Assembly (NCBI GenBank): GCA_017546665.1
Contig: JAFYSE010000006.1
Span: forward strand, 1-50,912
Direction of reading: 5' to 3'
DNA length: 50,912 bases
Origin: Clostridia bacterium
Lineage (GTDB): Bacteria > Bacillota > Clostridia > Oscillospirales > Acutalibacteraceae
Positions 1 through 7,682 of this stretch are shown here, in pieces. Position numbers and translations under genes: made by a program. Position 1 is the first letter of the stretch. Each line of letters starts with the position of its first letter. Below the pieces are notes generated by a model. It worked only from the letters and a program-made list of their open reading frames with translations, had not been told where the DNA came from and ran no database searches.

Positions 1-924
1 GGTTGGTCAGACCAGCTCGGTTACGGTATCCGTGTTCCTGGTTCAAAATTCACACAGGCAAGTGGTGTTCCACTTTACCTCTTCAAGCACACTCAGGAAT
101 TCTTCCCAGGTGACCTTGAAGACCTCGAAAGAAAACTCTGGCTCAATCAGTTCAACGGCGGTACAGCTGCTGTATTTATTGAACCAATCGGTCCTGAAAG
201 TGGTACAACTCCACTTGATTACGACTTCAACAAGGGCGTTGAAAGACTTTGCCGTAAGTACGGTGCTCTTCTCGTATTCGATGAAGTTGTTACAGGTTTC
301 CGTATCGGTATGGCTGGTGCTCAGGGCTTCTTCGGTGTATCTCCTGACCTTACAATCTTCGGTAAAGTTATTGCTGGTGGATATCCAGGTGCCGGCGGTG
401 TTGGTGGTAAGAAGCAGTACATGAAGCACCTTGGTGCAGGTCTTGACGATTCAGGTATGAAGGTTAAGAAGGCATTCACAGGCGGCACAATGACAGCTAA
501 CCCACTTTCATGCTGTGCAGGTTACTTCACTCTTGAAGAAATCGACAAGCAGAACGCATGTCAGAAGGCTGGCGAAATGGGTGACAGACTTACTCAGGGT
601 CTTCAGGAACTCGTTACTAAGCATGGTCTTCCATTCGTTGTTTGGAACGAAGGTTCAGTTTGCCACCTTGAAACAGTTGGTACAATGCACTACTCAATCG
701 ACTGGTGCAAACCTTGGAAAATCCCAGGTGTTCTTTCAGCTACAAGCGAAAGAAAGAAAGAAATGCAGTACATGGGCGCTGCTTACATGGCAGAAGGACT
801 TGTTACTCTTGCTGGTAGCCGTCTCTACACATCAGCTGCATACACACCTAAGATGATTGACCAGGCTCTTCAGTGCTTCGACAAGGTATTTGCAAACGTT
901 GCAGTTAAGCCTTCAGCAAAATAA
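1..924 (+). CDS. Class III PLP aminotransferase, glutamate-1-semialdehyde aminomutase-like (5' end outside window)
   Basis: The reading frame is open from the first base, so the N-terminus lies outside the window and about 307 C-terminal residues are present. The stretch VFDEVVTGFR (bases 277-306) is the PLP-contacting Asp motif of class III aminotransferases, and FGKVIAGGYPG (358-390) carries the expected Schiff-base lysine. The closest type I recognise is HemL-like glutamate-1-semialdehyde aminomutase, but these motifs are shared with many class III enzymes. The next gene on the same strand, 72 bp downstream, is a class II aldolase and no other haem gene is nearby, so a catabolic transaminase acting with the aldolase is at least as likely as haem synthesis. 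The class is secure; the substrate is not. Confidence 0.85.
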   Translation, partial: GWSDQLGYGIRVPGSKFTQASGVPLYLFKHTQEFFPGDLEDLERKLWLNQFNGGTAAVFIEPIGPESGTTPLDYDFNKGVERLCRKYGALLVFDEVVTGFRIGMAGAQGFFGVSPDLTIFGKVIAGGYPGAGGVGGKKQYMKHLGAGLDDSGMKVKKAFTGGTMTANPLSCCAGYFTLEEIDKQNACQKAGEMGDRLTQGLQELVTKHGLPFVVWNEGSVCHLETVGTMHYSIDWCKPWKIPGVLSATSERKKEMQYMGAAYMAEGLVTLAGSRLYTSAAYTPKMIDQALQCFDKVFANVAVKPSAK

Positions 925-938
925 TTCTTAATTCATTC

Positions 939-970
939 GGGTGGATGAATTAAACCTCACCCACCCTTTT
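939..970 (+). terminator. Weak hairpin between aminotransferase and aldolase
   Basis: GGGTGG (939-944) can pair with CCACCC (961-966), followed by only four T residues. A second small hairpin (ATTCAT/ATGAAT) overlaps its left arm. This could attenuate transcription between the two genes, but the loop is 16 nt long and the T-tract short. Confidence 0.3.
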
Positions 971-996
971 ACTAATTCTAAGTTGAGGTGACAGTT

Positions 997-2217
997 ATGG
1001 AAATAATGCAGGCAAAAGAACTCGTAATTAAAGCCGGTAAAGAACTTATTGAAACTGGCCTTATTGCTCGTACTTGGGGTAACATTTCTTGCCGTATCAG
1101 TGATACACAGTTCGTTATTACACCAAGTGGCCGTGCTTATGAAACTCTCACTCCTGAAGAAATCGTTCTTGTAAATATTGAGGACCTTGAATATGAAGGT
1201 GAAATCAAGCCTTCAAGCGAAAAGGGAATTCATGCTGCTTGTTACAAGCTTCGTCCTGAAATCGGCTTTGTTATCCACACACATCAGGTAAACGCATCTA
1301 TCGTTTCTGCTCTTGGTATGGATATTGAAAATGTTGAAGGCGAAAATGCTGAAATCATCGGCAAGAATATTCCTCTTGCTTCTTATGGTCTTCCAGGCAC
1401 AAAGAAACTCCGTAAAGGTGTTATTGAGGCTATTACTCGTTCAGATGCAAAAGCAGCGGTTATGGCTCACCACGGTGCAGTTTGTATGGGTGTTGACTAT
1501 GATGATGCGTTCAACGTTGCAAAACGTCTCGAAGATGTTTGTGAACAGTTTGTAATGGATAAATACACATCTCTTACAGGTACAGTTGCAGAAAAGCTTA
1601 CAGCAATCAATGACTATGTTGTTGAGAAGTTTGTGAAAAAGCCATCTTCAGTTGCTGAATTTGAGCCTTGCAAGAGTGAACGTGATGGTCCTGTTTTCAA
1701 CATTTCTGTTATTGACGGTGACGGCACAATTACAAGAATCGACATTGACACAGGTGATGTTATCGCAGGTGATGCAAGTAACAGTTCAATCGAACTTCAC
1801 CGTGCAGTATATAAGAAGCGTGATGATGTTAACTTCATTTATCACACTAAAGACCCTTATGTTGTTGCTTGTTCAAAAATGGGCAAAACAATGAAGCCTC
1901 TTATTGACGACTTTGCACAGATTGTTGGTGTAAGCGTTAAGAGTGCAAAATATGACCCAAACAACACATTAAAGTCAGCAAAGAAAGTTGTTAAAAAACT
2001 TAAGGGCAGAAATGCTGTCCTTCTTGAAAACAACGGTGCTCTCTGTGTTGCAGGTAGTGAATATGATGCAGGTGCTATTGAATTTATCACTAATAAGGGT
2101 GCAAAAATTCAGGTAAGTGCAAAGATGTTTGATAAGGTTGAGCCAATCAACCCACTCGAAACAAGAATTATGAATCTTGTTTACAGACTCAAATACTCAA
2201 AGCAGGCAGGCAAATAA
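997..2217 (+). CDS. Tandem class II aldolase/adducin family protein with degenerate second domain
   Basis: This 406-residue protein holds two class II aldolase folds; L-fuculose-phosphate aldolase types have one, about 215 residues. In domain 1 (about 1-205) the usual zinc ligands are all visible: Glu75 in KPSSE, His94 and His96 in HTH, and His159 in AHHG, plus the TWGNIS and TPSG phosphate-binding loops. In domain 2 (about 230-400) the matching positions read Glu266, His283, Lys285 and Asn346, so two of three histidines are lost. I chose ATG 997 over GTG 988 because GAGGTG at 985-990 sits 6 nt before the ATG. Likely a cytoplasmic aldolase or epimerase on a phosphorylated sugar, with a structural second half. 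It follows the aminotransferase and ends at a strong terminator. Confidence 0.85.
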   Translation: MEIMQAKELVIKAGKELIETGLIARTWGNISCRISDTQFVITPSGRAYETLTPEEIVLVNIEDLEYEGEIKPSSEKGIHAACYKLRPEIGFVIHTHQVNASIVSALGMDIENVEGENAEIIGKNIPLASYGLPGTKKLRKGVIEAITRSDAKAAVMAHHGAVCMGVDYDDAFNVAKRLEDVCEQFVMDKYTSLTGTVAEKLTAINDYVVEKFVKKPSSVAEFEPCKSERDGPVFNISVIDGDGTITRIDIDTGDVIAGDASNSSIELHRAVYKKRDDVNFIYHTKDPYVVACSKMGKTMKPLIDDFAQIVGVSVKSAKYDPNNTLKSAKKVVKKLKGRNAVLLENNGALCVAGSEYDAGAIEFITNKGAKIQVSAKMFDKVEPINPLETRIMNLVYRLKYSKQAGK

Positions 2218-2232
2218 TTACATAAAAAATTA

Positions 2233-2264
2233 CCCCGAAGGATTTCTCCTTCGGGGATTTTTTT
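2233..2264 (+). terminator. Bidirectional intrinsic terminator
   Basis: A perfect 10-bp stem, CCCCGAAGGA (2233-2242) with TCCTTCGGGG (2247-2256), is followed by ATTTTTTT on the plus strand. On the minus strand the same stem is followed by TAATTTTTT, so it can also end the SPFH transcript. Confidence 0.9.
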
Positions 2265-2284
2265 GGTTTTTCGCTTAACTTATA

Positions 2285-3076
2285 TTATTCTAATGAGTCC
2301 ATACTCAAAAGAATATCGCTGTCACCCATTACGGTTGGTAACTTACCGTCCCACTTGCTCCACTTAACGTAATCAACATAATCAGGTGATTCTGCAAGTG
2401 CATCCTGAATAAGCTTAATGCTTTCTGCCTCAGCTTCCGCCTGAGTAATCTTTTGCTTTGCCTCAACCTCAATACGAGCAAGGTCCTGTTCAGCCTTCAA
2501 GGCATTCTGCTGTGCAGTTTGTTTTGCTTCAACTGCTGCATTAAATTCTTCAGAAAAATCAAAATCTACAATGTTAAAAATCTCAACTGTAATACCATAC
2601 GGATTGATTTTTTCTGATAAGTCAACCTTAATTTGGTCGCCTACGGTCTGACGTTTTGTAATAAGTTCTTCTGCGGTATATTGAGCTGTTACAGCCTTAA
2701 TGCTTTCCTGAATTGCAGGAACAATAATAACTGAACCATAATCAACACCAACATTCTTATAAAGAGTTGCAGAAGAATCGTTATTTACGTGATAGTTCAC
2801 TGCTACCACATAAGAGATAATCTGCAAGTCCTTTGAGGACGATGAACCTTCTGTTTCAATCTTTTGTGTACGATTATTCATCTGTATTACCCTTTGAACA
2901 AAAGGCGCTTTAAAGTGCAAACCCTCCTCAAGAACTGTGTCTTCAACAGCACCAAATGTAAGTACAACACCTGTATGACCTGCCGAAACAACTGTGAAGC
3001 AAGAGATTGCAACACCAATTACAAGAACTGCACACACAGCAATAATTGCTATTTTTATAATCTTTTTTGTATCCAT
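2285..3076 (-). CDS. SPFH/prohibitin (band 7) family membrane protein
   Basis: A 263-residue protein with one N-terminal membrane segment (about 8-30) followed by an SPFH/band 7 domain (about 30-190, including VSAGHTGVVLTFGAVE) and an Ala/Glu-rich helical region (about 180-235, many AEAE and KQTAQQ units) typical of prohibitin oligomerisation. Band 7 proteins form ring-like oligomers on membranes and scaffold other membrane proteins or proteases; the partner here is unknown. GGAGG lies upstream of the ATG. It is transcribed alone from a consensus promoter through a structured leader of about 170 nt, which suggests control by transcription termination. The family is secure, the cellular role is not. 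Confidence 0.88.
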   Translation of the reverse strand: MDTKKIIKIAIIAVCAVLVIGVAISCFTVVSAGHTGVVLTFGAVEDTVLEEGLHFKAPFVQRVIQMNNRTQKIETEGSSSSKDLQIISYVVAVNYHVNNDSSATLYKNVGVDYGSVIIVPAIQESIKAVTAQYTAEELITKRQTVGDQIKVDLSEKINPYGITVEIFNIVDFDFSEEFNAAVEAKQTAQQNALKAEQDLARIEVEAKQKITQAEAEAESIKLIQDALAESPDYVDYVKWSKWDGKLPTVMGDSDILLSMDSLE

Positions 3077-3110
3077 TTCCTTTTCCTCCGTTTCCTTTAC
3101 TATGAAGGAG

Positions 3111-3250
3111 TTATAATAGCAAAAAACTCATACATAGCGAAAAACCATGTATGAGTCTCATTTACTTATGACACACCGAAGAGAAATTCTCTTGTCCTGA
3201 CGATGATGTCTCGCATTATTTTGTTTTGCGGAATTACTCCCTCATATCAT
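3111..3250 (-). promoter_or_regulatory. Riboswitch-like leader with competing antiterminator and terminator strands
   Basis: Read on the minus strand, the leader starts with ATGATATGAG (3250-3241) and continues GGAGTAATTCCGC, CGTCAGGACA (around 3201-3192) and an AAGAGA/TCTCTT hairpin. It ends with a terminator: ACTCATACAT (3156-3147), an 11-nt loop, ATGTATGAGT (3135-3126) and a T-run. The first segment can pair with the left arm of the terminator (9 bp with one bulged A), so the two structures are mutually exclusive. That is the classic architecture of an ON riboswitch. The GGAGTA and CGTCA segments recall the yybP-ykoY manganese class from memory, but the match is partial and no covariance search was possible. 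Confidence 0.6.
3126..3156 (-). terminator. Leader terminator upstream of the SPFH gene
   Basis: A 10-bp perfect stem, ACTCATACAT with ATGTATGAGT, is followed on the minus strand by TTTTTTGC. It lies between the promoter and the ribosome binding site of the SPFH gene, so it must be bypassed for expression. Confidence 0.75.
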
Positions 3251-3255
3251 TGTTA

Positions 3256-3284
3256 ATTATAACACAGTTAATTTTCCTTGTCAA
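3256..3284 (-). promoter_or_regulatory. Perfect sigma-A promoter for the SPFH gene
   Basis: On the minus strand TTGACA (3284-3279), a 17-bp spacer and TATAAT (3261-3256) match the consensus exactly. Transcription would start near 3249, at the first nucleotides of the structured leader. Confidence 0.85.
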
Positions 3285-3324
3285 TAAACGGTGAAAAATG
3301 TAATAATTTGTAATGAATATACAA

Positions 3325-4056
3325 TTATGCTACTCTGTTTGGAAGCTGGAATTTAGTATAATCATAATATCTGATAACAGTAAAATGTCTGAGGAATTTA
3401 TATTTCGCATTAAGAACATGCTTTGAAATATTTCCGTCACAGAATGAAATTACTGGTCCCATAAAGAATGCTGTAACAACTGTGCCGATTCCGATTGGTC
3501 CACCAAGAAGGAATGCACCCAAAGTACAAGCAAGGTCTGTAACAACTCTGCTCCACTTATATTTAAGCTTGATATTATCTTCCATCACAAATCCAAGTGC
3601 ATCGTATGGTGAAACACCAAGATTACAGTTGAAATAGAGTGATGCTGAAAGACTTAAAAGGAAAACGCCTACTGCCATACATATAAGTCTTAATGCTAAT
3701 GTTTTTTCCTGTGGAAGAATTTCTTCATAGATGTTTGTAAAGAATTCGCACACGTAACCAACGCCAACCATATTTACTACTGTGCCGACGCTAATAAGTT
3801 TTTTTGCCAAAACTGCTACAAGAATTAAAACTAATCCGTTTACGCACATTTGGAAAAATCCAAAGCCTATTCCAAGTTTCGCACTAACACTCATATTAAG
3901 TGCTGTAAATGGGTCAACCCCCATACCGGAATAAGAAAAAATTGAAACAGAAAAACCCATAAGAATAATACTCATAATCATTATTGTCATTCTTTTTGTT
4001 CCGTTTTTCTGTGAAATGATACTAATTGGGTTCATGCTTTTGAGAATTTGTGTCAT
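3325..4056 (-). CDS. YczE/YyaS/YitT-type integral membrane protein
   Basis: A 243-residue multi-span membrane protein with two similar halves, each with a G-x-G/S-P-[FY]-D/T-A-L motif: GVDPFTAL near residue 46 and GVSPYDAL near residue 146. This internal duplication is typical of the YczE/YyaS/YitT family, proposed to be transporters of unknown substrate. Its own promoter lies upstream (4119-4147) with a 5' UTR of about 55 nt holding a small ACAAAGG/CCTTTGT hairpin. No strong Shine-Dalgarno is seen at the ATG, so the exact start is uncertain. It stands alone between the SPFH leader and the DUF1015 gene. Confidence 0.8.
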   Translation of the reverse strand: MTQILKSMNPISIISQKNGTKRMTIMIMSIILMGFSVSIFSYSGMGVDPFTALNMSVSAKLGIGFGFFQMCVNGLVLILVAVLAKKLISVGTVVNMVGVGYVCEFFTNIYEEILPQEKTLALRLICMAVGVFLLSLSASLYFNCNLGVSPYDALGFVMEDNIKLKYKWSRVVTDLACTLGAFLLGGPIGIGTVVTAFFMGPVISFCDGNISKHVLNAKYKFLRHFTVIRYYDYTKFQLPNRVA

Positions 4057-4118
4057 TTGTATTGTATTCGCCTTTTCTTTGTATGTTTTTCACAAAGGTT
4101 ATGCCTTTGTTTTGTCAT

Positions 4119-4147
4119 ATATTACTATAAAGAAAGGTTTAAGTCAA
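4119..4147 (-). promoter_or_regulatory. Promoter for the YczE-like gene
   Basis: On the minus strand TTGACT (4147-4142), a 17-bp spacer and TAATAT (4124-4119), placed 60-90 nt before the start codon. Confidence 0.6.
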
Positions 4148-4243
4148 TAAAAATGCAAACAAAAAAATGCATTTCTACCTTTGGCACAATTTTACAAACA
4201 AGAGCATAAGTTTTTGTGCAAGTTGCCCAAAACAATAAAAGAA

Positions 4244-4266
4244 AAGACGGGAACAAATCCCGTCTT
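4244..4266 (-). terminator. Terminator of the SBP-VanZ-DUF1015 operon
   Basis: Stem AAGACGGG (4244-4251) with CCCGTCTT (4259-4266); on the minus strand it is followed by TTCTTTTATTG. It lies 15 nt after the DUF1015 stop codon. Confidence 0.8.
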
Positions 4267-4281
4267 AATACTTTATATTCT

Positions 4282-5523
4282 TTATGAGAGCTTGTGTATG
4301 AATAAGCCTGATAATAACTTTGGTTCAAACCAAGTTGATTTTGGCGGCATAACCTTTCCTGCATCTGCAATATCCATAAGTTCGTTAAGTGATGTAGGAT
4401 ACATAGCGAACGCTAATTTCATACCCTCTGCACATCTTCTTTCTAATTCACCCAAGCCACGAATACCACCTACAAAGTCAATTCTCTTGTCAGTTCTTGG
4501 GTCTGTGATGTTAAGAATCGGTGTGATAAGATTGTTTTGAAGAATTGAAACGTCAAGACATTCAACAGGGTCGTTTTCATTGATAAATTCGGCTTTTGCT
4601 GTAACCTTGTACCATTTGTTATCAAGATACATACCGAAAGCATGGCGTTCTTTTGGTGCATAAGGACTTTCGTCTGCTTCTTCAACGATGAATTTCTCGC
4701 CCATTTTTGCAATAAATTCTTCACTTGTATTGCCATTAAGGTCAGCCATTACACGGTTATAGTCCATAATTTTAAGCTGGTCACAAGGGAAAATAACTGA
4801 AAGGAAAAAATTGAATTCCGCATTCTTGTCATATTCACCCTCACCGCGTCTTCTCTCGCCTACTCTAACAGCAGAAGCACATCTGTGGTGACCGTCAGCA
4901 ATATAGAGATATGGGATTTCCTTAAATTCATTAACAAGAGTGTCAATAATAGCGTCGTCATCAATTACCCAAACAGTCTGTGCAACACCATCATCACTTA
5001 TAAAATCATAACAAGGTGCGTGAGTATTTTTCCAGCTCTCTGTGATTTCAGTTACTGTTGCATTTTCACGATGTGTAAGAAAAATTGGCCCTGTGTTAGC
5101 ATCAAGAGTATCAACGTGACGAATTCTGTCTGCTTCCTTATCAGCACGGGTAAATTCGTGTTTTTTAATTACATTATTGATATAGTCATCAACCGCAGTA
5201 CAACCAACAATACCTGTCTGTTCCCTGCCATTCATAATCTGACGATAGATATAGAGCATCGGCTTTTCATCCTGTTTGCAGATACCATTCACACTTAATG
5301 CTTCAAGGTTTTCCTTTGCCTTCTCATAAACCTCTGCAGAATAAATGTCAATACCCTGTGGCAAGTCAACCTCTGCCTTATCAACGTGCAAGAATGAATA
5401 TGGTTTATCCTTTACCATTTCTCTTGCTTCTTCTGAGTTCATAACATCATAAGGCAACGCACCAACCTGACTTGCGTATTCATCCTTTGGTCTTACTGCC
5501 TTAAATGGTTTAAGAATTGCCAT
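4282..5523 (-). CDS. DUF1015 family protein (COG4198-type)
   Basis: A 413-residue soluble protein opening with MAILKPFKAVRPKDEYASQV and containing the ALPYDVM segment and IADGHHRCASA, hallmarks of DUF1015. Proteins of this type are distantly related to the ParB/sulfiredoxin-like fold that includes ADP-dependent free serine kinase (SerK/SbnI). A kinase role here is possible but inferred only from that relationship. The DGHHR motif is intact. The gene overlaps the VanZ-like gene by 14 nt, so the two are translationally coupled; it is last in the operon, before a terminator. Confidence 0.8.
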   Translation of the reverse strand: MAILKPFKAVRPKDEYASQVGALPYDVMNSEEAREMVKDKPYSFLHVDKAEVDLPQGIDIYSAEVYEKAKENLEALSVNGICKQDEKPMLYIYRQIMNGREQTGIVGCTAVDDYINNVIKKHEFTRADKEADRIRHVDTLDANTGPIFLTHRENATVTEITESWKNTHAPCYDFISDDGVAQTVWVIDDDAIIDTLVNEFKEIPYLYIADGHHRCASAVRVGERRRGEGEYDKNAEFNFFLSVIFPCDQLKIMDYNRVMADLNGNTSEEFIAKMGEKFIVEEADESPYAPKERHAFGMYLDNKWYKVTAKAEFINENDPVECLDVSILQNNLITPILNITDPRTDKRIDFVGGIRGLGELERRCAEGMKLAFAMYPTSLNELMDIADAGKVMPPKSTWFEPKLLSGLFIHKLS

Positions 5524-5971
5524 TTTTCTTCCCTCTTTCTATGATATAAAGTACAATTTTTAATATAATAAACGACGCTGTTACACCGATTAAAGCGCCT
5601 GTGCTATCAACAAGAATATCGCTAATTTGAAATGCTCTTCCCGGAACAAAAATTTGATGAATCTCATCAGTAACTGCATAAAGTACTGTACCCGCAAAAG
5701 CAATTATTGGCGTTAATTTCATCTCCCAAGTAGCATAGGTTGCATTGAATATAAGTAAGGAAAGTCCCATAAACTCAAGACAATGTGCAACTGTACGAAT
5801 GCCTTCTTGTCCGAGTTCAATTCCAATTAATTGAAAAATTGCACGAATGAACGAGCCACTCAGATTTGCTGACTCCGTAGCCGTCTGTGCAGAAAGGCAA
5901 AATATCACAACCATACAAGCCAAAACTAATATCCAAGATATTACAACATATATTTTTCTTGATTTTGTCAT
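5510..5971 (-). CDS. VanZ-like membrane protein
   Basis: A 153-residue protein with about four membrane segments and the VanZ-like signatures FCLSAQTA near residue 24, HCLEFMGLSLL near residue 64 and TDEIHQIFVPGRAFQISDILVD near 101-122. VanZ-like proteins are membrane proteins of poorly known function; the founding member gives low-level teicoplanin resistance. Nothing here suggests a van cluster, so resistance should not be assumed. The start overlaps the upstream lipoprotein stop by 4 nt, and the end overlaps the DUF1015 start. Confidence 0.82.
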   Translation of the reverse strand: MTKSRKIYVVISWILVLACMVVIFCLSAQTATESANLSGSFIRAIFQLIGIELGQEGIRTVAHCLEFMGLSLLIFNATYATWEMKLTPIIAFAGTVLYAVTDEIHQIFVPGRAFQISDILVDSTGALIGVTASFIILKIVLYIIERGKKNGNS

Positions 5972-7548
5972 TTGCTCTGTCCTTTATAAAAGTAAATATT
6001 TGAACTGTCAACCGCAAAGTAAACGCCACTTACATCCTTTGCCGTTGAAAAGATAGTGTTTTCATTTATGATTGGCATAATTACTGCATTTTTCAATAAA
6101 TATGTCTCACAGTCAATAGCCTTATTAAATGTAGGGGCAACCTTGAACTCGTTATACATTCTATCATATTCTTCAGAAGCATAACGGAAAATGTTTAAAG
6201 CGTTTTCAGATTTAAACATACCAAGAAAATCTACTGAACGATTTGAATCAATGGACAACGGATATATTGCAGTATCATAAGAGCCATTTTTAATCGCACT
6301 ATCAAAATCCTTTTGTTCAACAACCGTTATAGCACCATTAAGCTCAACACCGATATTCGCCTGCCAACAGCTTACAATGCCCTTAGCTATATCTTCATAT
6401 TCTTCCGTACACAAAACATTTACTGTCAGTGTATCTGTTTTAAGTTCATTAAATGCAGTTTTAAGCTTTTCTCTTGCACTATCAACATTAGTTGCAAGTA
6501 CGATATTTTTATCCGTACTTAAATCAAAAGCAGACGGAACAAGACTCTTTGCCGGTGTTTCAGTTACTGACGTAAAATTGATGCTCTCCACAAGTCCCGT
6601 TCTTAAATTAATATTCTGCATTGTTTCCTTTGATAAATTGAAAACAAGTGCAGTTGTTGTGTTTTGCAAATAAACCTTATTGACCTTTTTGTTAAGGCTT
6701 TCCTTTGCCTCTGTTGATGATAAGAATGCAACAGAATAATTTTTACCATTAATCTTTTTCGCAATATCCTTCTGGTCAGAATTCACATATAGTCTTACAG
6801 ATGTTGGAGTCGCAACAAAACTACCATTATACTCCGTATTTTTAGAAAATCTTACAGACTCGTCTTCTGCAATATCGGACAAATAAAAAGCACCATTGGA
6901 AATAGTATATTTTCTATCAAGGCCATATCTTCCCGATGTCAAATTGAAAAATTCTTCATCGCAAGGGAATGAAACCGGCTGACTAAGTGCAAATAGGAAA
7001 TCGTCAGTTTTTCTTTCAAGGGTAATTTCCAAGGTATAGTCATTCACAACACGAATTCCGAGAGAGGATGCTGTTTCAAGTCCATTATGTACATTTTCAG
7101 CATTTTTAATAACACTTACCAAACCATAGTCCGGTGCATTTGTTTCGGGTAGAATTGCTCTTGTAATACCAAATGCAAAGTCGTGAGCAGTAACCTTTGC
7201 CTCAATTTCAGTTTCCTTACTTTCTATAAACGATTTGGCTGATTTTGAAATAAAATATTTCATATCTTCACGAAGATAGAATGTATAAACTAAACCATCG
7301 GTAGAAACCTTATAGTCCTTTACTGCACATTTTTGTGGCTCACCATTTTCATCAAGCTTGAAAAGTCCGTCAAAGGTATTGACAGCAACAATTTTTTCAC
7401 CCTGACTTTTAGCAATCTGCGGGTCAAAATGCTGTGGCATTTCAGTTATCGGGCATGACAAATAAATCTCCTCATCGTCCGAGCAACCGCTGAAACAAGT
7501 CAGAAATAATATGAAAGCTATTAAAATGCATAATATTTTCTTATTCAT
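5968..7548 (-). CDS. Family 5 extracellular solute-binding lipoprotein (oligopeptide type), orphan
   Basis: A 526-residue protein starting MNKKILC with a lipoprotein signal peptide ending in the lipobox FSGC (Cys near residue 21). The body fits SBP family 5 (OppA/DppA type): a Tyr/Asp-rich opening (FDPQIAKSQGEKIVAVNTFDGLF), DGLVYTFYLREDMKY near residue 85 and the usual two-lobe length. The ATG at 7548 is preferred over the upstream in-frame start because a GGTG ribosome site sits about 10 nt before it and the signal peptide then begins correctly. No permease or ATPase genes of this system are adjacent; the next genes are VanZ-like and DUF1015. It may serve a transporter encoded elsewhere or act as a sensor. 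Confidence 0.82.
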   Translation of the reverse strand: MNKKILCILIAFILFLTCFSGCSDDEEIYLSCPITEMPQHFDPQIAKSQGEKIVAVNTFDGLFKLDENGEPQKCAVKDYKVSTDGLVYTFYLREDMKYFISKSAKSFIESKETEIEAKVTAHDFAFGITRAILPETNAPDYGLVSVIKNAENVHNGLETASSLGIRVVNDYTLEITLERKTDDFLFALSQPVSFPCDEEFFNLTSGRYGLDRKYTISNGAFYLSDIAEDESVRFSKNTEYNGSFVATPTSVRLYVNSDQKDIAKKINGKNYSVAFLSSTEAKESLNKKVNKVYLQNTTTALVFNLSKETMQNINLRTGLVESINFTSVTETPAKSLVPSAFDLSTDKNIVLATNVDSAREKLKTAFNELKTDTLTVNVLCTEEYEDIAKGIVSCWQANIGVELNGAITVVEQKDFDSAIKNGSYDTAIYPLSIDSNRSVDFLGMFKSENALNIFRYASEEYDRMYNEFKVAPTFNKAIDCETYLLKNAVIMPIINENTIFSTAKDVSGVYFAVDSSNIYFYKGQSK

Positions 7549-7642
7549 TTTATTCACCACAAACAAGTATATCAAAAAAACTCCGTTATGGCTATATTTA
7601 AATAAAAAATTTTACAAAAAACTATTTTTATTGTAATCATTA

Positions 7643-7651
7643 TGTTATAAT
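7643..7651 (+). promoter_or_regulatory. Extended -10 promoter for rmuC
   Basis: TGTTATAAT (TGn plus TATAAT at 7646-7651) lies about 30 nt before the rmuC start. No good -35 element is seen, as expected for an extended -10 promoter. Confidence 0.5.
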
Positions 7652-7682
7652 GCATATATACTTTTTTATTAAGGAGAAAATT

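Noticed and set aside
5510-5971. Reading the VanZ-like gene as glycopeptide resistance
   Set aside because: VanZ-like proteins are widespread and no vanA, vanH, vanX, vanR or vanS gene is nearby.
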